From E44-bin88 sp034419075 (GTDB lineage Bacteria; Chloroflexota; Dehalococcoidia; Dehalococcoidales; BS750m-G39): a stretch of DNA of 64,000 bases. Of the stretch, positions 1 to 8,343 are shown piece by piece. The position numbers and the translations under genes were made by a program. The notes beneath the pieces are model-generated. The model saw only the letters and a list, made by a program, of their open reading frames with translations. It searched no databases and was not told the DNA's origin. Positions within the stretch are counted from its first letter, which is position 1. Each line of letters opens with the position of its first letter. The DNA lies in assembly GCA_034419075.1 (NCBI GenBank), contig DAOULR010000026.1:43417-107416 (forward strand), read 5' to 3'.

Positions 1-161
1 AAGCCCAGCTTATTGCTTATTGATATGGCTTCCTCTTTGGAGACAGCCAGTCTGGTCTCGACCACGTCGATGCCCGCCTGCTTCAGAAGCTGCTTGGACT
101 CGACCTCGGTCAGCACCGTCCGGCCTTCGCTTCTGGCTTTAGTGATAAGCTGTGCCGTCAC
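1..161 (-). CDS. ADP-forming acyl-CoA synthetase, beta (ATP-grasp) subunit, N-terminal part
   Basis: Partial gene whose 3' end lies outside the window. The minus strand opens with GTG at 161, preceded by a GGGGGAG ribosome site, and reads VTAQLITKARSEGRTVL... then TEVESKQLLKQAGIDVVET. That is the start of the ATP-grasp domain of ADP-forming acetyl/acyl-CoA synthetases (AcdB-like). These enzymes convert an acyl-CoA, ADP and phosphate to the acid, CoA and ATP, a common ATP source in fermenting anaerobes. Only 53 codons are visible, so subunit architecture cannot be judged; a separate alpha-type subunit lies at 11601-13052. The family call is confident, the substrate unknown. Confidence 0.75.
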   Translation of the reverse strand, partial: MTAQLITKARSEGRTVLTEVESKQLLKQAGIDVVETRLAVSKEEAISISNKLG

Positions 162-192
162 CAGACTCCCCCTTTTATGGGACTTGGGCTAA

Positions 193-221
193 ACTATAGC
201 AGATTTCAGCCTATTTTTAAA
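193..221 (-). promoter_or_regulatory. Putative promoter of the acdB-like gene
   Basis: On the minus strand TTTAAA and TATAGT are separated by 17 bp, about 30 bp ahead of the GTG start. The -10 is good and the -35 weak. Confidence 0.35.
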
Positions 222-248
222 GCTGACAGAACTAGTGACAAAACTCAC

Positions 249-278
249 TTGGCTATAGCCTGGCCGCAGTGCTACAAT
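249..278 (+). promoter_or_regulatory. Putative promoter of the HtrA-like gene
   Basis: TTGGCT and TACAAT are separated by 18 bp, giving a leader of roughly 85-90 nt before the ATG at 372. The signal diverges from the acdB-like promoter. Confidence 0.4.
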
Positions 279-371
279 AATATTAAGAGTATGATAAAGG
301 CCGACGGAGACTACTAACCATCTTTCAAATCGTGCGTTATTACTGATAAAGCGGAAGTTGAGAAGACCATT

Positions 372-1487
372 ATGAAAATACCGAAGATAAGCTACATTCT
401 AATCGCCCTGGTTATCGTCCTGACTATTCTGGTGAGCAGCTGTGCGACACTGGATACGAACGGCTCGGCACCAACAGACTCAGGCAACCCCATCGACAAC
501 GGCGGGACGACGCTGCCCACCACCGATGGAGAGGAAGTCTCGGCACTGCCCTCTATCGCCGACGTGGTGGCTCTGGTCAAGCCCTCGGTGGTGGCGGTAA
601 ACATCGAGGTCACCAGCTATGACATCTTCAACCAACCCTACACACAGAGGGGGGCAGGCTCGGGGTGGATTATAGACCAAGACGGGATTATTGTGACCAA
701 CAACCACGTGGTAGCGGGAGCGGATAGCATTACCGTAACCCTGGACGACGGACGAGTCTTTCCCGTGGATACAAACAACGTAGCCACCGATTCCGTGTCG
801 GATGTAGCCGTCCTTAGAATTGATGCCAATAACCTGTCGGCAGTGGCGGTGGGAAACTCCGAGGACCTAAGAGTCGGCGATTGGGTAGTGGCTATTGGCA
901 ATGCCTTAGGTGAAGGGATAAGCGCCACGGACGGCATAGTTAGCCGCAAAGGTGTTTCGATAACTGATGACACAGGCCTGACGCGATATAACCTCATTCA
1001 GACCAACGCCGCCATTAACCCCGGGAATAGCGGCGGCCCGCTGGTGAATCTGGCCGGCGAGGTTATCGGCATTACCAACGCCAAAATCTCTGCCGTCGGC
1101 GTTGAAGGTATGGGCTATGCCATAAGCACCCAAGAAGCGATGCCGATTATCGATGAACTAATTCAGAACGGCTATGTGGTACGTCCCTTCCTAGGTGTAC
1201 AGAACCTGCTCACCGTAGACCAAACCGTAGCCTCCTTTTACGGGCTAAGCGTAAATACAGGGGCACTGATTAGAGGGGTGATAGCGGGCGGTCCTGCCGA
1301 CGCCGCCAGACTGGAGGCCGGTGACGTCATTATCAAATTCGGCGACCAGGATATAGCCGATGTTAACGAGTTGCTACAAGCCCTGTACGCTTGCCAAATT
1401 GGACAAACGGTAGAAATAACCGTCCAGCGGGGCGACAGCCAGCAAACCACCTACGTCGTCCTGGAAGAAACCCCTCCACCCTCCTAG
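372..1487 (+). CDS. HtrA/DegP-type serine protease, lipoprotein, one PDZ domain
   Basis: Probable envelope quality-control protease of 371 aa. Residues 1-23 form a lipoprotein signal peptide ending in the lipobox LVSSC, with the lipidated Cys at 24. A Ser/Thr/Pro/Gly-rich linker of about 35 residues follows. The trypsin-like domain has the catalytic triad His112 (TNNHVV), Asp144 (SDVAVL) and Ser220 (NPGNSGGP). A single C-terminal PDZ domain (about 275-365, RPFLGV... then GPADAARLEAGDVI) is the usual substrate-sensing and activating module. The gene stands alone and converges with ileS, overlapping it by 4 nt with no clear terminator between them. Family assignment is secure; whether it is induced by envelope stress is not visible. 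Confidence 0.93.
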   Translation: MKIPKISYILIALVIVLTILVSSCATLDTNGSAPTDSGNPIDNGGTTLPTTDGEEVSALPSIADVVALVKPSVVAVNIEVTSYDIFNQPYTQRGAGSGWIIDQDGIIVTNNHVVAGADSITVTLDDGRVFPVDTNNVATDSVSDVAVLRIDANNLSAVAVGNSEDLRVGDWVVAIGNALGEGISATDGIVSRKGVSITDDTGLTRYNLIQTNAAINPGNSGGPLVNLAGEVIGITNAKISAVGVEGMGYAISTQEAMPIIDELIQNGYVVRPFLGVQNLLTVDQTVASFYGLSVNTGALIRGVIAGGPADAARLEAGDVIIKFGDQDIADVNELLQALYACQIGQTVEITVQRGDSQQTTYVVLEETPPPS

Positions 1488-4400
1488 AGCCGCCTGACCC
1501 CCAGGGTTATTTCGTGGCCGCTTAAGCGATGGCTTTCACTGAAAGCGCCCGTCCCAGGGGCGCCTTCGACAAGCTCCTTGGATAGTGTTTCCTGCTTAAT
1601 GTAGTCGGCGAAGTCGGCCATAACCTTTTTGATGTAATCGTCCCCCTGGTAACAGGTGACGATGTGGTCGGCGATATCAAAGCCCGCCGAACGCCGCATC
1701 GTTTGCAGCCTTCTCACGATTTCTCTGGCCACCCCCTCCATTTCAAGCTCAGGCGTAAGCAAAGTATCAATGCCAGTCGATGAAGTGCCCCACATACCAA
1801 CAGCATAACGTTCGCTATCAAGCGTGCTCAAGTCATCAACGAACACTATATTCTTTGCGTTAACCTCATCCTTTATCTGAGACTCGAATCGATGAATGGT
1901 CTTTTTTAGCCACTCAGCCTTTACTGACACTATGATATTATCAATCGGTTGACGTACTTTTATACTCTTTTCACTACGTAATGATCTGACTTTACTCACC
2001 AGTTCTATTACGGCATGAACTTCTCTACTTAGTTGTTCATCGATTTGAGTCTTGTCAGCCACCGGAAAGTCGGTTAAATGCACGCTCTCCGGGGCGTCGG
2101 GCGCCACCGAGCCAACCAGGTTCTGGTAAATCTCCTCGGCCAAAAAGGGAGTAAAGGGCGTCAGCAGCTTTGCCAGCGTCACCAGGCACTGATAGAGCGT
2201 GTTATAGGCCGCCAGCTTATCGGCGTCGCTCTCGCTCTTCCAGAAGCGGCGACGGCTGCGGCGCACGTACCAGTTAGAAAGCTCGTCAACGAAACTTTCT
2301 ATCCTTCGCCCCGCCTCGGTGGGGTTATAGCTTCCCAGCCCCCCATCCACATCGGCGATAAGCTGGTTAAGTTCGGAGAGAATCCAGCGGTCGAGCTCGG
2401 AAAGCTCTGAAGCCGATTCTTTTCCGGGAACGAACTTATCGATATTGGCGTAGGTAACGAAGAACGAATATACATTCCACAAAGTCGAGAGGAAGCGGCG
2501 GCTAACCTCAGCCACCATTGATTCGTCGAAGCGATAGACGTTGCCCACCGCCGTGCTGGTGAAGAAGTACCAGCGCAGGGCATCGACCCCGTATTTATTG
2601 ATTACCGCCCAGGGTTCGACCACATTCCCTTTTGTCTTGCTCATCTTCTCACCCTTGGCGTCGAGGACGAGCCCTAGGCAGATAACGTTGCGGTAGCAGG
2701 GCTTATTAAAGAGCAGGGTGGATATGGCGTGCAGGCTGTAGAACCAGCCCCGCGTCTGGTCGACCGCCTCGCTGATAAAATCGGCGGGGAAGCGCCCGTC
2801 GGTAAGCAGGGTATCGTTCTCGAAGGGGTAGTGGTGCTGGGCTATGGGCATAGCTCCGGAATCGAACCAGCAGTCGATTACCTCGCTCACCCGCTGCATC
2901 TTGCCTCTGCACTTTGGACAATCGAAGGTCAGTTCGTCAACAAAGGGTCGGTGCAAGTCCAGCGGTTCTTTGAAGCCGGAAAAGCCCGCCTCATCCTTTA
3001 ATTCCTGTACACCGCCGACGCACTCATAGTGACCGCAGGAATCACAGCGCCAGAGCGGTAGTGGCGTCCCCCAGTAACGCTCTCGCGATAATGCCCAGTC
3101 CACGTTATTCTCCAGCCAGTTCCCGAAGCGACCGTACTTGATGTAGTCTGGATACCAGTTGATTTCCTTATTGCCATCTACCAGAGCATCCTTGATGGCT
3201 GTGGTTCTGATATACCAGGTCTGCTTGGCATAGTAGAGCAGCGGGGTATCACAGCGCCAGCAGAAGGGATAGGTGTGCCTTATCGTCTCGCTGCGGAAGA
3301 GCAGCCCCTTCTTCTTTAGCTCTTCGAGCACCAGTGGGTCGGCATCTTTAACGAATTTACCCGAGAACGGGTAACTACCGATGACGTTGCCCTTCAGGTC
3401 AACGGTGTGGACGAAGTCCAGCTTCTCAGCCAGTCCCGCCTCGTAGTCAACCTCGCCGTAAGCCGGCGCCATATGCACTATCCCCGTCCCATCCTCCAGG
3501 GAGACGAAATCGGTGGCGATGACTTTGTAAGTCAAATCCTTGCTCGCCTCTTGCAAAGGCAGACCCTCCGTCATAAGCCGTCTTTCAATACCAAATTCGT
3601 GGGGATTAAACAACGGTTCATATTCGACGCCGACCAGCTCGCTACCCTTCAACCGCTTTACCGTTTTGTAGCCCTCCAGTCCCACCACCCCCACCAGCGT
3701 AGCCGCCATGACCAGATAATCATCTTTGCCCTCTAAAAGAGCGTATTCGGCGTCGGCGGCGACGGCTAAAGCCGTATTGCCCGGCAGCGTCCAGGGCGTC
3801 GTCGTCCAGGCCAGCAGGTAAACAGGCTTATCCGAGGGCAGCTTTGATGACTTGGCCACCTTGAACTTTATGTAAACCGAAGGGTCGTCGGCGTCCTCAT
3901 AGCCGAGGGCGACCTCATGAGACGAAAGCGAGGTGCCACAGCGGGGGCAGTGGGGGGTGACCCTGTAGCCCTGGTATATCAAACCCTTATCCCACATCTG
4001 TTTTATCGCCCACCAGACGGTCTCGATGTAGTCGTTGTTCATCGTCATGTAGGCCTTTTCCAGGTCCACCCAATAGGCAATGCGCTCGGTGAGGTTATTC
4101 CATTCTTTTAGGTAGCGGAAGACGCTTTCTCGACAGCGCTTATTAAAGCGTTCCACGCCGTATTGTTCAATCTGCTCTTTGCCCGAGAAACCAAGCTCTT
4201 TCTCTATTTCCAATTCTACGGGCAGGCCGTGGGTGTCCCAGCCGGCAATGCGCGGCACATAATAGCCTTTCATTACTCTGTAGCGGACGATAACATCCTT
4301 GAAAATTCTGGCCAGAACATGATGGATGCCCGGATTGCCATTGGCAAACGGAGGCCCCTCATAAAAGACGAAACGAGCTCCTTCCCGGCGTTGCTCAACA

Positions 4401-4492
4401 CTTCGCCCAAAGATATCCTTATCCTTCCAAAGCCCCAGGATTTTCTCCTCGGCTTTAGGAAAATTTACCCTGCTGCCAACAGGCTCAAACAT
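1484..4492 (-). CDS. ileS: Isoleucyl-tRNA synthetase, eukaryote-like type 2, with GXHH signature
   Basis: Cytoplasmic class I aminoacyl-tRNA synthetase that charges tRNA-Ile, 1002 aa. The catalytic Rossmann fold begins with GPPFANGNPGIHHVLAR. The expected HXGH signature reads G55-I56-H57-H58 here, a permuted GXHH form. The KMSKS loop is GEKMSKTKGN. The stretch PHCPRCGTSLSSHEVALGY and the overall length fit the type 2 (eukaryote-like) IleRS rather than the classic bacterial type. The editing domain and anticodon-binding C-terminal part (WYVRRSRRRFWKS) are present. Start ATG at 4492 has a G-rich ribosome site. Expression is evidently controlled by the T-box leader immediately upstream. The GXHH permutation has been described for some type 2 enzymes and linked to very high mupirocin tolerance; that phenotype is inferred here. 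Confidence 0.97.
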   Translation of the reverse strand: MFEPVGSRVNFPKAEEKILGLWKDKDIFGRSVEQRREGARFVFYEGPPFANGNPGIHHVLARIFKDVIVRYRVMKGYYVPRIAGWDTHGLPVELEIEKELGFSGKEQIEQYGVERFNKRCRESVFRYLKEWNNLTERIAYWVDLEKAYMTMNNDYIETVWWAIKQMWDKGLIYQGYRVTPHCPRCGTSLSSHEVALGYEDADDPSVYIKFKVAKSSKLPSDKPVYLLAWTTTPWTLPGNTALAVAADAEYALLEGKDDYLVMAATLVGVVGLEGYKTVKRLKGSELVGVEYEPLFNPHEFGIERRLMTEGLPLQEASKDLTYKVIATDFVSLEDGTGIVHMAPAYGEVDYEAGLAEKLDFVHTVDLKGNVIGSYPFSGKFVKDADPLVLEELKKKGLLFRSETIRHTYPFCWRCDTPLLYYAKQTWYIRTTAIKDALVDGNKEINWYPDYIKYGRFGNWLENNVDWALSRERYWGTPLPLWRCDSCGHYECVGGVQELKDEAGFSGFKEPLDLHRPFVDELTFDCPKCRGKMQRVSEVIDCWFDSGAMPIAQHHYPFENDTLLTDGRFPADFISEAVDQTRGWFYSLHAISTLLFNKPCYRNVICLGLVLDAKGEKMSKTKGNVVEPWAVINKYGVDALRWYFFTSTAVGNVYRFDESMVAEVSRRFLSTLWNVYSFFVTYANIDKFVPGKESASELSELDRWILSELNQLIADVDGGLGSYNPTEAGRRIESFVDELSNWYVRRSRRRFWKSESDADKLAAYNTLYQCLVTLAKLLTPFTPFLAEEIYQNLVGSVAPDAPESVHLTDFPVADKTQIDEQLSREVHAVIELVSKVRSLRSEKSIKVRQPIDNIIVSVKAEWLKKTIHRFESQIKDEVNAKNIVFVDDLSTLDSERYAVGMWGTSSTGIDTLLTPELEMEGVAREIVRRLQTMRRSAGFDIADHIVTCYQGDDYIKKVMADFADYIKQETLSKELVEGAPGTGAFSESHRLSGHEITLGVRRL

Positions 4493-4509
4493 AAAACCCC
4501 CTCTATACC

Positions 4510-4537
4510 AAAAAATCCCGCCCTCTAGGGACGGGAT
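4510..4537 (-). terminator. T-box regulated intrinsic terminator
   Basis: On the minus strand an ATCCCGTCC / GGGCGGGAT stem with a short loop is followed by six T residues. This is the OFF state of the ileS T-box switch; its 5' arm partly overlaps the antiterminator. Confidence 0.85.
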
Positions 4538-4780
4538 AAACTTACCCGCGGTACCACCCTATTTCCCCCGCTTTTAACGAGGACTCTTTCAGGGCACATC
4601 TCATGCCCCCGCCATTGATAACGGTTGACGCTACCGACCAAGTCTACTAGGTGCCTTAGCACCGTTCGGTTGGTGGCTCGGGAGTGATTTTCGGGGGACG
4701 GTAACGTCTGCTTTCACCCTGCCAGACTCGCTTTAGTTGTCCGCTCTCCCCCTACTCCTCTCCGTCACTGCCTTTACCGC
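4510..4780 (-). promoter_or_regulatory. T-box riboswitch leader of ileS (isoleucine specifier)
   Basis: On the minus strand the conserved T-box AGGGTGGTACCGCG lies at 4547-4560, directly followed by a terminator hairpin with a T run. Upstream is about 220 nt of structured leader containing GAAAATCACTCC. The ATC at 4686-4688, followed by a purine, is the likely specifier codon and matches isoleucine. Uncharged tRNA-Ile would pair with it and, through its CCA end, stabilise the antiterminator. The leader and terminator sit directly ahead of the ileS start, so transcription should rise when isoleucine is short. The identity is very secure; the exact stem I limits are approximate. Confidence 0.93.
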
Positions 4781-4783
4781 TAA

Positions 4784-4812
4784 AGGTTAGCACAGCTCGA
4801 AAAATAAAACAA
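4784..4812 (-). promoter_or_regulatory. Possible promoter of the ileS T-box transcript
   Basis: TTGTTT and TAACCT are separated by 17 bp on the minus strand, positioned so that transcription would begin just before stem I of the T-box. The -10 match is only moderate. Confidence 0.3.
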
Positions 4813-4828
4813 GCGCCTGCATCTGAGG

Positions 4829-5608
4829 TCAATGACTAAACCAATCGGGGTAGATTCGTGTGAGTATTACAGAGGGTACAGAGGGGTCACACGAAGGTCC
4901 AATATACTTAATAGGGTATCCGATTCCTCTCGCCTTAAGCGCCTGCAATCCTTCGACTGCCTTGGCCATCATCCCTGGCGGCAAAGCCATAACCATCTCG
5001 TCCTCGGTAACGGCGCCGAACTCCCTCTCTGCCAGACATGGAATAGCCAGGGCCGGCTTGCCGGTAGTATAGCACTGCGCCAGACCATCAGCGCAGGAGC
5101 CTTCACCGATGAAGAAAAACTGAAAACGCTCGTAGTCCTTGAACTGGAGCCCGTTCATAAGCAGCATCATCTGCGCCGGATTGCCGTAGATTAAGACAAC
5201 CTCGGGCTCGAACTTCCCCGCCGCCAAGGGGGCGAGCACGACAGCCTCTCCGGGGGGTACGGTGGGGTATTCTGCCATCTGCTTTCGGGCTTCCTCCACG
5301 TTGGCAAACCAGGTATTGGCAAAGGAATTTGCCTCCCAGGTGACCTCCTTTTCGGTGGTAGCCGCTAGACCATTGATTCGAGCACAGCGCTCACCGAGGT
5401 TGTCTCTGGTTACCCCCACCGTCAAGCCCACTCTTCGAACCAGCGCTGGTACCTGGCAAAAAGTGGCTAGGCGGTCAAGCGGCACTACCTCCGGTATTTT
5501 CTCCAGTTCCGCCGCCTTCTCCAGCCTCTTGTAGGCAACCAGGCTTGTTGGTAGGCGAAGCAGACACTCCATCTCCCGGCTAAGTCCTGCCCAATCAGTC
5601 TTCGCCAT
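4829..5608 (-). CDS. DUF169 family protein
   Basis: A 259-aa soluble protein of the DUF169 family (archaeal/anaerobe COG2043 type). Recognisable segments are LRLPTSLVAYKRL near residue 17, PPGEAVVLAPLA around 130 and LAIPCLAEREFGAVTEDEM around 190. Several Cys residues (CQVP, CARI, CADG, CYTT, CLAE, CDPS) are spread through it. No biochemical function is established for the family; members often sit near redox or cofactor genes. It lies 52 nt downstream of jag on the same strand and may be the last gene of the rpmH-jag transcript. It starts at an ATG with GGAGAAGGGGG upstream. Confidence 0.8.
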   Translation of the reverse strand: MAKTDWAGLSREMECLLRLPTSLVAYKRLEKAAELEKIPEVVPLDRLATFCQVPALVRRVGLTVGVTRDNLGERCARINGLAATTEKEVTWEANSFANTWFANVEEARKQMAEYPTVPPGEAVVLAPLAAGKFEPEVVLIYGNPAQMMLLMNGLQFKDYERFQFFFIGEGSCADGLAQCYTTGKPALAIPCLAEREFGAVTEDEMVMALPPGMMAKAVEGLQALKARGIGYPIKYIGPSCDPSVPSVILTRIYPDWFSH

Positions 5609-5660
5609 TTTGTGCCCCCTTCTCCTGTTGTTTTCAACTAATCAAAGCCGGTCTAAACGG

Positions 5661-6320
5661 CTATTGCTCACGGGGCATAATGACTACCTTACGCGTCTCG
5701 CCTTCGCCAACGCTCTCGGTAGTGACATCGGGGTCATCGGCCAGGGCCAGGTGGATAATGCGCCTTTCGTAGGCCAGCATCGGCTCCAGGGTAAACGGCC
5801 TACCCTTGGTCTTGACCTGCTCGGCCATGCGCTGGGCTAAAGCCTGCAACGCCTCGTAGCGACGCTGCTTATAGCCCTCGACATCGATAACAATAGGCAC
5901 CCTGGCCTGAGTCTGATGGGCCACGATAAGCCTGACGACATACTGCAGAGCGGAAAGCGTTTGACCCCGCCGCCCGATGAGGATACCCAGGTCGTCACCG
6001 GTAACATCAAGGGTAACGACTTCACCAGCCCCCTCACCCACCGGGGGTTTGGTCTGGCAGGCCACCGAAGCCGTTACCCCCATCTGGGCCAGAAGGGCCT
6101 CCAGGACCTCCCGGGCCATGTCGTCCATATTCTCTTTCTCTGGCGTGCTGGCCAGAGGCTCAACTCTTACCACGGCCTCCTCAGCCCCCAGACCGAGGAT
6201 ACCGTGTTTACCCTCTTTTACGACGGCGACCTCCACCTCTTCGCGACTTAGGTTTAGTGTCTCTAATGCTTTTTGGATAGCCTCCTCCACGGTCCGGCCG
6301 CTTGTCTCCAGACTCTTCAT
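5661..6320 (-). CDS. jag: Jag/KhpB RNA-binding protein (Jag-N, KH, R3H)
   Basis: A 219-aa RNA-binding regulator that in Firmicutes works with KhpA on cell elongation and division transcripts. Residues 4-50 form the Jag-N domain (SGRTVEEAIQKAL, then EEVEVAVVKEGKHGILGLG). A KH-like domain centres on LGILIGRRGQTLSALQYV (about 110-130). The C-terminal R3H segment is around PMLAYERRIIHLAL. The start is fixed by AGAGGA 9 nt upstream and because the Jag-N consensus begins at once. This forces a 113-nt overlap with the 3' end of yidC in another frame, which is unusual. yidC-jag adjacency is widespread. Family call is secure. Confidence 0.93.
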   Translation of the reverse strand: MKSLETSGRTVEEAIQKALETLNLSREEVEVAVVKEGKHGILGLGAEEAVVRVEPLASTPEKENMDDMAREVLEALLAQMGVTASVACQTKPPVGEGAGEVVTLDVTGDDLGILIGRRGQTLSALQYVVRLIVAHQTQARVPIVIDVEGYKQRRYEALQALAQRMAEQVKTKGRPFTLEPMLAYERRIIHLALADDPDVTTESVGEGETRKVVIMPREQ

Positions 6321-7155
6321 AGCTCACATCCTCTTCCCGTGCCGAACTGGGCACGATATCAGCACCGCCTTCGGGCGCTTTCTCCACCTCGGCGATGCGT
6401 TTTTTATACTTCTTGTCCCGCCCGGTATCCTTCTGGGGCGATGACTTAACCAGGCCTCCCCACCCCCCGATCCAGTACTGCAAACCGATTCTAAACAGGT
6501 TCGAGGTAACCCAGAAAAGGGCCAGCCCGCTGGGGAAGGACAGGGTCAACCAGGCGAACATAATAGGCATTATCCAGAGCATCAGGCTGCTCTGTGTCTT
6601 CTGGCTGGGGTCGACGGTGGGTGCCTGAACCATCTTCTGCTGTACCCACATCGAGGCGCCCACCAGCAGCGCCAGGAAAATGTCGCCACTAGCTAGGTTC
6701 AACCAGAGGAAATCGTTGGGGAGGGGCAGCGTGGAATAGACTACCGGCCAGGAATAGAGATACTTGGAAAGCCCCGCCAGATTCTCCGGGATTACCGCCA
6801 GCACCCGCATGATCGACTGGAAAAGGGCAATCCAGATAGGCATCTGGATTAACAGGGGCAGTATGCAGCCAGCCGGGCTAACCCCAGACTCCTTATAGAG
6901 ATTCATCTGCTCCCGGGCCATCCTCTCCTTGTCTTTGCCGTACTTCTTTTTGAGTTCGGCAAGCTTGGGCTGGAGTTCCTGCATGGCCTTGGAAGCGCGA
7001 ATCTGCTTTAAGGTCAGGGGGAGCATAGCGCCGTTAACGATAAGCGTCAGGACGATGATAGCCAGCCCAAAGTTATTGAAGAGATAGTGCGTCAGCACAA
7101 TGAGGACGTTTGTCACTGGCTGTATAGCGATTATGTCCCACCAGTTTAGACCCAA
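6208..7155 (-). CDS. yidC: YidC/Oxa1-type membrane protein insertase
   Basis: A 315-aa inner-membrane insertase that helps Sec-dependent and Sec-independent proteins into the membrane. It is the short Gram-positive-like form without the large periplasmic domain: a first membrane segment near 15-40 (LTHYLFNNFGLAIIVLTLIV), a cytoplasmic loop LQPKLAELKKKYGKD with a conserved hydrophilic hairpin, then segments near 100, 150 and 200-225. The last 70 residues are highly basic and low in complexity, ending GGGRRRKRG. Such tails bind ribosomes in related proteins. The final 37 codons overlap jag in a different frame. It lies 18 nt after the PQQ-repeat lipoprotein gene. Confidence 0.95.
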   Translation of the reverse strand: MGLNWWDIIAIQPVTNVLIVLTHYLFNNFGLAIIVLTLIVNGAMLPLTLKQIRASKAMQELQPKLAELKKKYGKDKERMAREQMNLYKESGVSPAGCILPLLIQMPIWIALFQSIMRVLAVIPENLAGLSKYLYSWPVVYSTLPLPNDFLWLNLASGDIFLALLVGASMWVQQKMVQAPTVDPSQKTQSSLMLWIMPIMFAWLTLSFPSGLALFWVTSNLFRIGLQYWIGGWGGLVKSSPQKDTGRDKKYKKRIAEVEKAPEGGADIVPSSAREEDVSYEESGDKRPDRGGGYPKSIRDTKPKSRRGGGRRRKRG

Positions 7156-7173
7156 CGAAATCTACCTCACTTA

Positions 7174-8343
7174 CTAGTTAATGGGCTGAATCCACAACCT
7201 CACCCCGGTATCGGCGTTAAGGGCATGGAGGTTCCGCTCCTGGGTATAAGCATAGAGAACGCCATCGGCCAAGGAAAGCGGGGCGTATATCGTCTCGGCT
7301 AAATCGGCAAAAAGCCCGAGCTGATTATTAACCGCATCTATGACATATATCTTGCCCGCCTCAGTGGCGATGAGAACCCTGTCCTCGGTCAGAACCGGCC
7401 AGGAACGGACCGGGCTTTCCAGGTCAAACTCGATTATCTCGACCCCGTTCAGGGCGTTCAAAGCGTAGGCCTTATTGTCGTAACAGCCGACGTAGATGGT
7501 ATTCTCAAAAGCCACCGCCCGCGTCCAGAACCACTTTTCCGCCTGGAATTTCCATTTCAGCGTGCCGTCGGCGGTATTTATGGCGTAGAAGCAACGGTCG
7601 AGGGAGCCGATGCAAACCGTGCCGTCAACGACCAGAGGTGTGGAAGCGAAAGCCCCCTCCGCCTCAAATTGCCACTTTTCGATACCGTCGGCGGCGTTGA
7701 TGGCATAGAGCTTCTTATCAAAGGAACCAACATAGAGCGTACCCGCATCATAGACAGGCGTCGACCATATCTTGTCCTCAGTGGCGAACTCCCAGAGCAA
7801 ATCGCCGGTAGCCGCGTCCAGGGCGTAAACCTTGCCGTCGGCGCAGCCGAAGTATAGCTTATCCAAAGCGATTACTACGCCACTGACGATGGAGTCCATA
7901 TTGCCTTCACGGGGATAGACCCAGCGCAATGCCCCCGATTCGGCATTAAGGGCGTAGACCTTGCCGTTATAGCCAGCAACATAGACTAGCTCTTCGTACA
8001 AAGTGGGGCTGCCGTAAACAGCCACCGGTACCGCCCCACTGGAACAGCCGAAGCCGCCCGATGATACCGACCCTGTCAGCGGGACCTCCCAGCGCTGGAC
8101 GCCGGTCTCCGCATTTACCGCCACCAGCTTACCCTCCGTCGCCGGCGCCGAACAGCCGAAACTCCCGCCCGACGACGCCAGAGAGGGAGCTAAAAATATA
8201 GTCCCATCTACTACCGTAGCGCCGGAACCGCCCTCTGGGGAACCCCTGATGCCGGTACAACCGGTTACCAGAACCCCCACCAGCAGCAGAACGATAAGCA
8301 GGCTAATCTTGCCCACCGGTAGCGAACTCTTGCCGGTCCTCAT
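7174..8343 (-). CDS. PQQ-like beta-propeller lipoprotein (BamB-like fold)
   Basis: A 389-aa secreted lipoprotein. The signal peptide (residues 9-28) ends in the lipobox LVTGC. The rest is a run of PQQ-type propeller repeats with the periodic pattern VYALNAESGALRW, VYALDAATGDLLW, LYAINAADGIEKW and FYAINTADGTLKW, spaced about 40 residues apart, about seven or eight blades. The fold resembles BamB, but the Tyr/Ala/Asp-Thr-Gly repeat alone does not indicate PQQ binding or enzyme activity. It lies inside the rpmH-rnpA-yidD-yidC-jag operon, directly abutting yidD. This suggests a role linked to membrane protein insertion or envelope assembly, but that is inference only. Confidence 0.85.
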   Translation of the reverse strand: MRTGKSSLPVGKISLLIVLLLVGVLVTGCTGIRGSPEGGSGATVVDGTIFLAPSLASSGGSFGCSAPATEGKLVAVNAETGVQRWEVPLTGSVSSGGFGCSSGAVPVAVYGSPTLYEELVYVAGYNGKVYALNAESGALRWVYPREGNMDSIVSGVVIALDKLYFGCADGKVYALDAATGDLLWEFATEDKIWSTPVYDAGTLYVGSFDKKLYAINAADGIEKWQFEAEGAFASTPLVVDGTVCIGSLDRCFYAINTADGTLKWKFQAEKWFWTRAVAFENTIYVGCYDNKAYALNALNGVEIIEFDLESPVRSWPVLTEDRVLIATEAGKIYVIDAVNNQLGLFADLAETIYAPLSLADGVLYAYTQERNLHALNADTGVRLWIQPIN

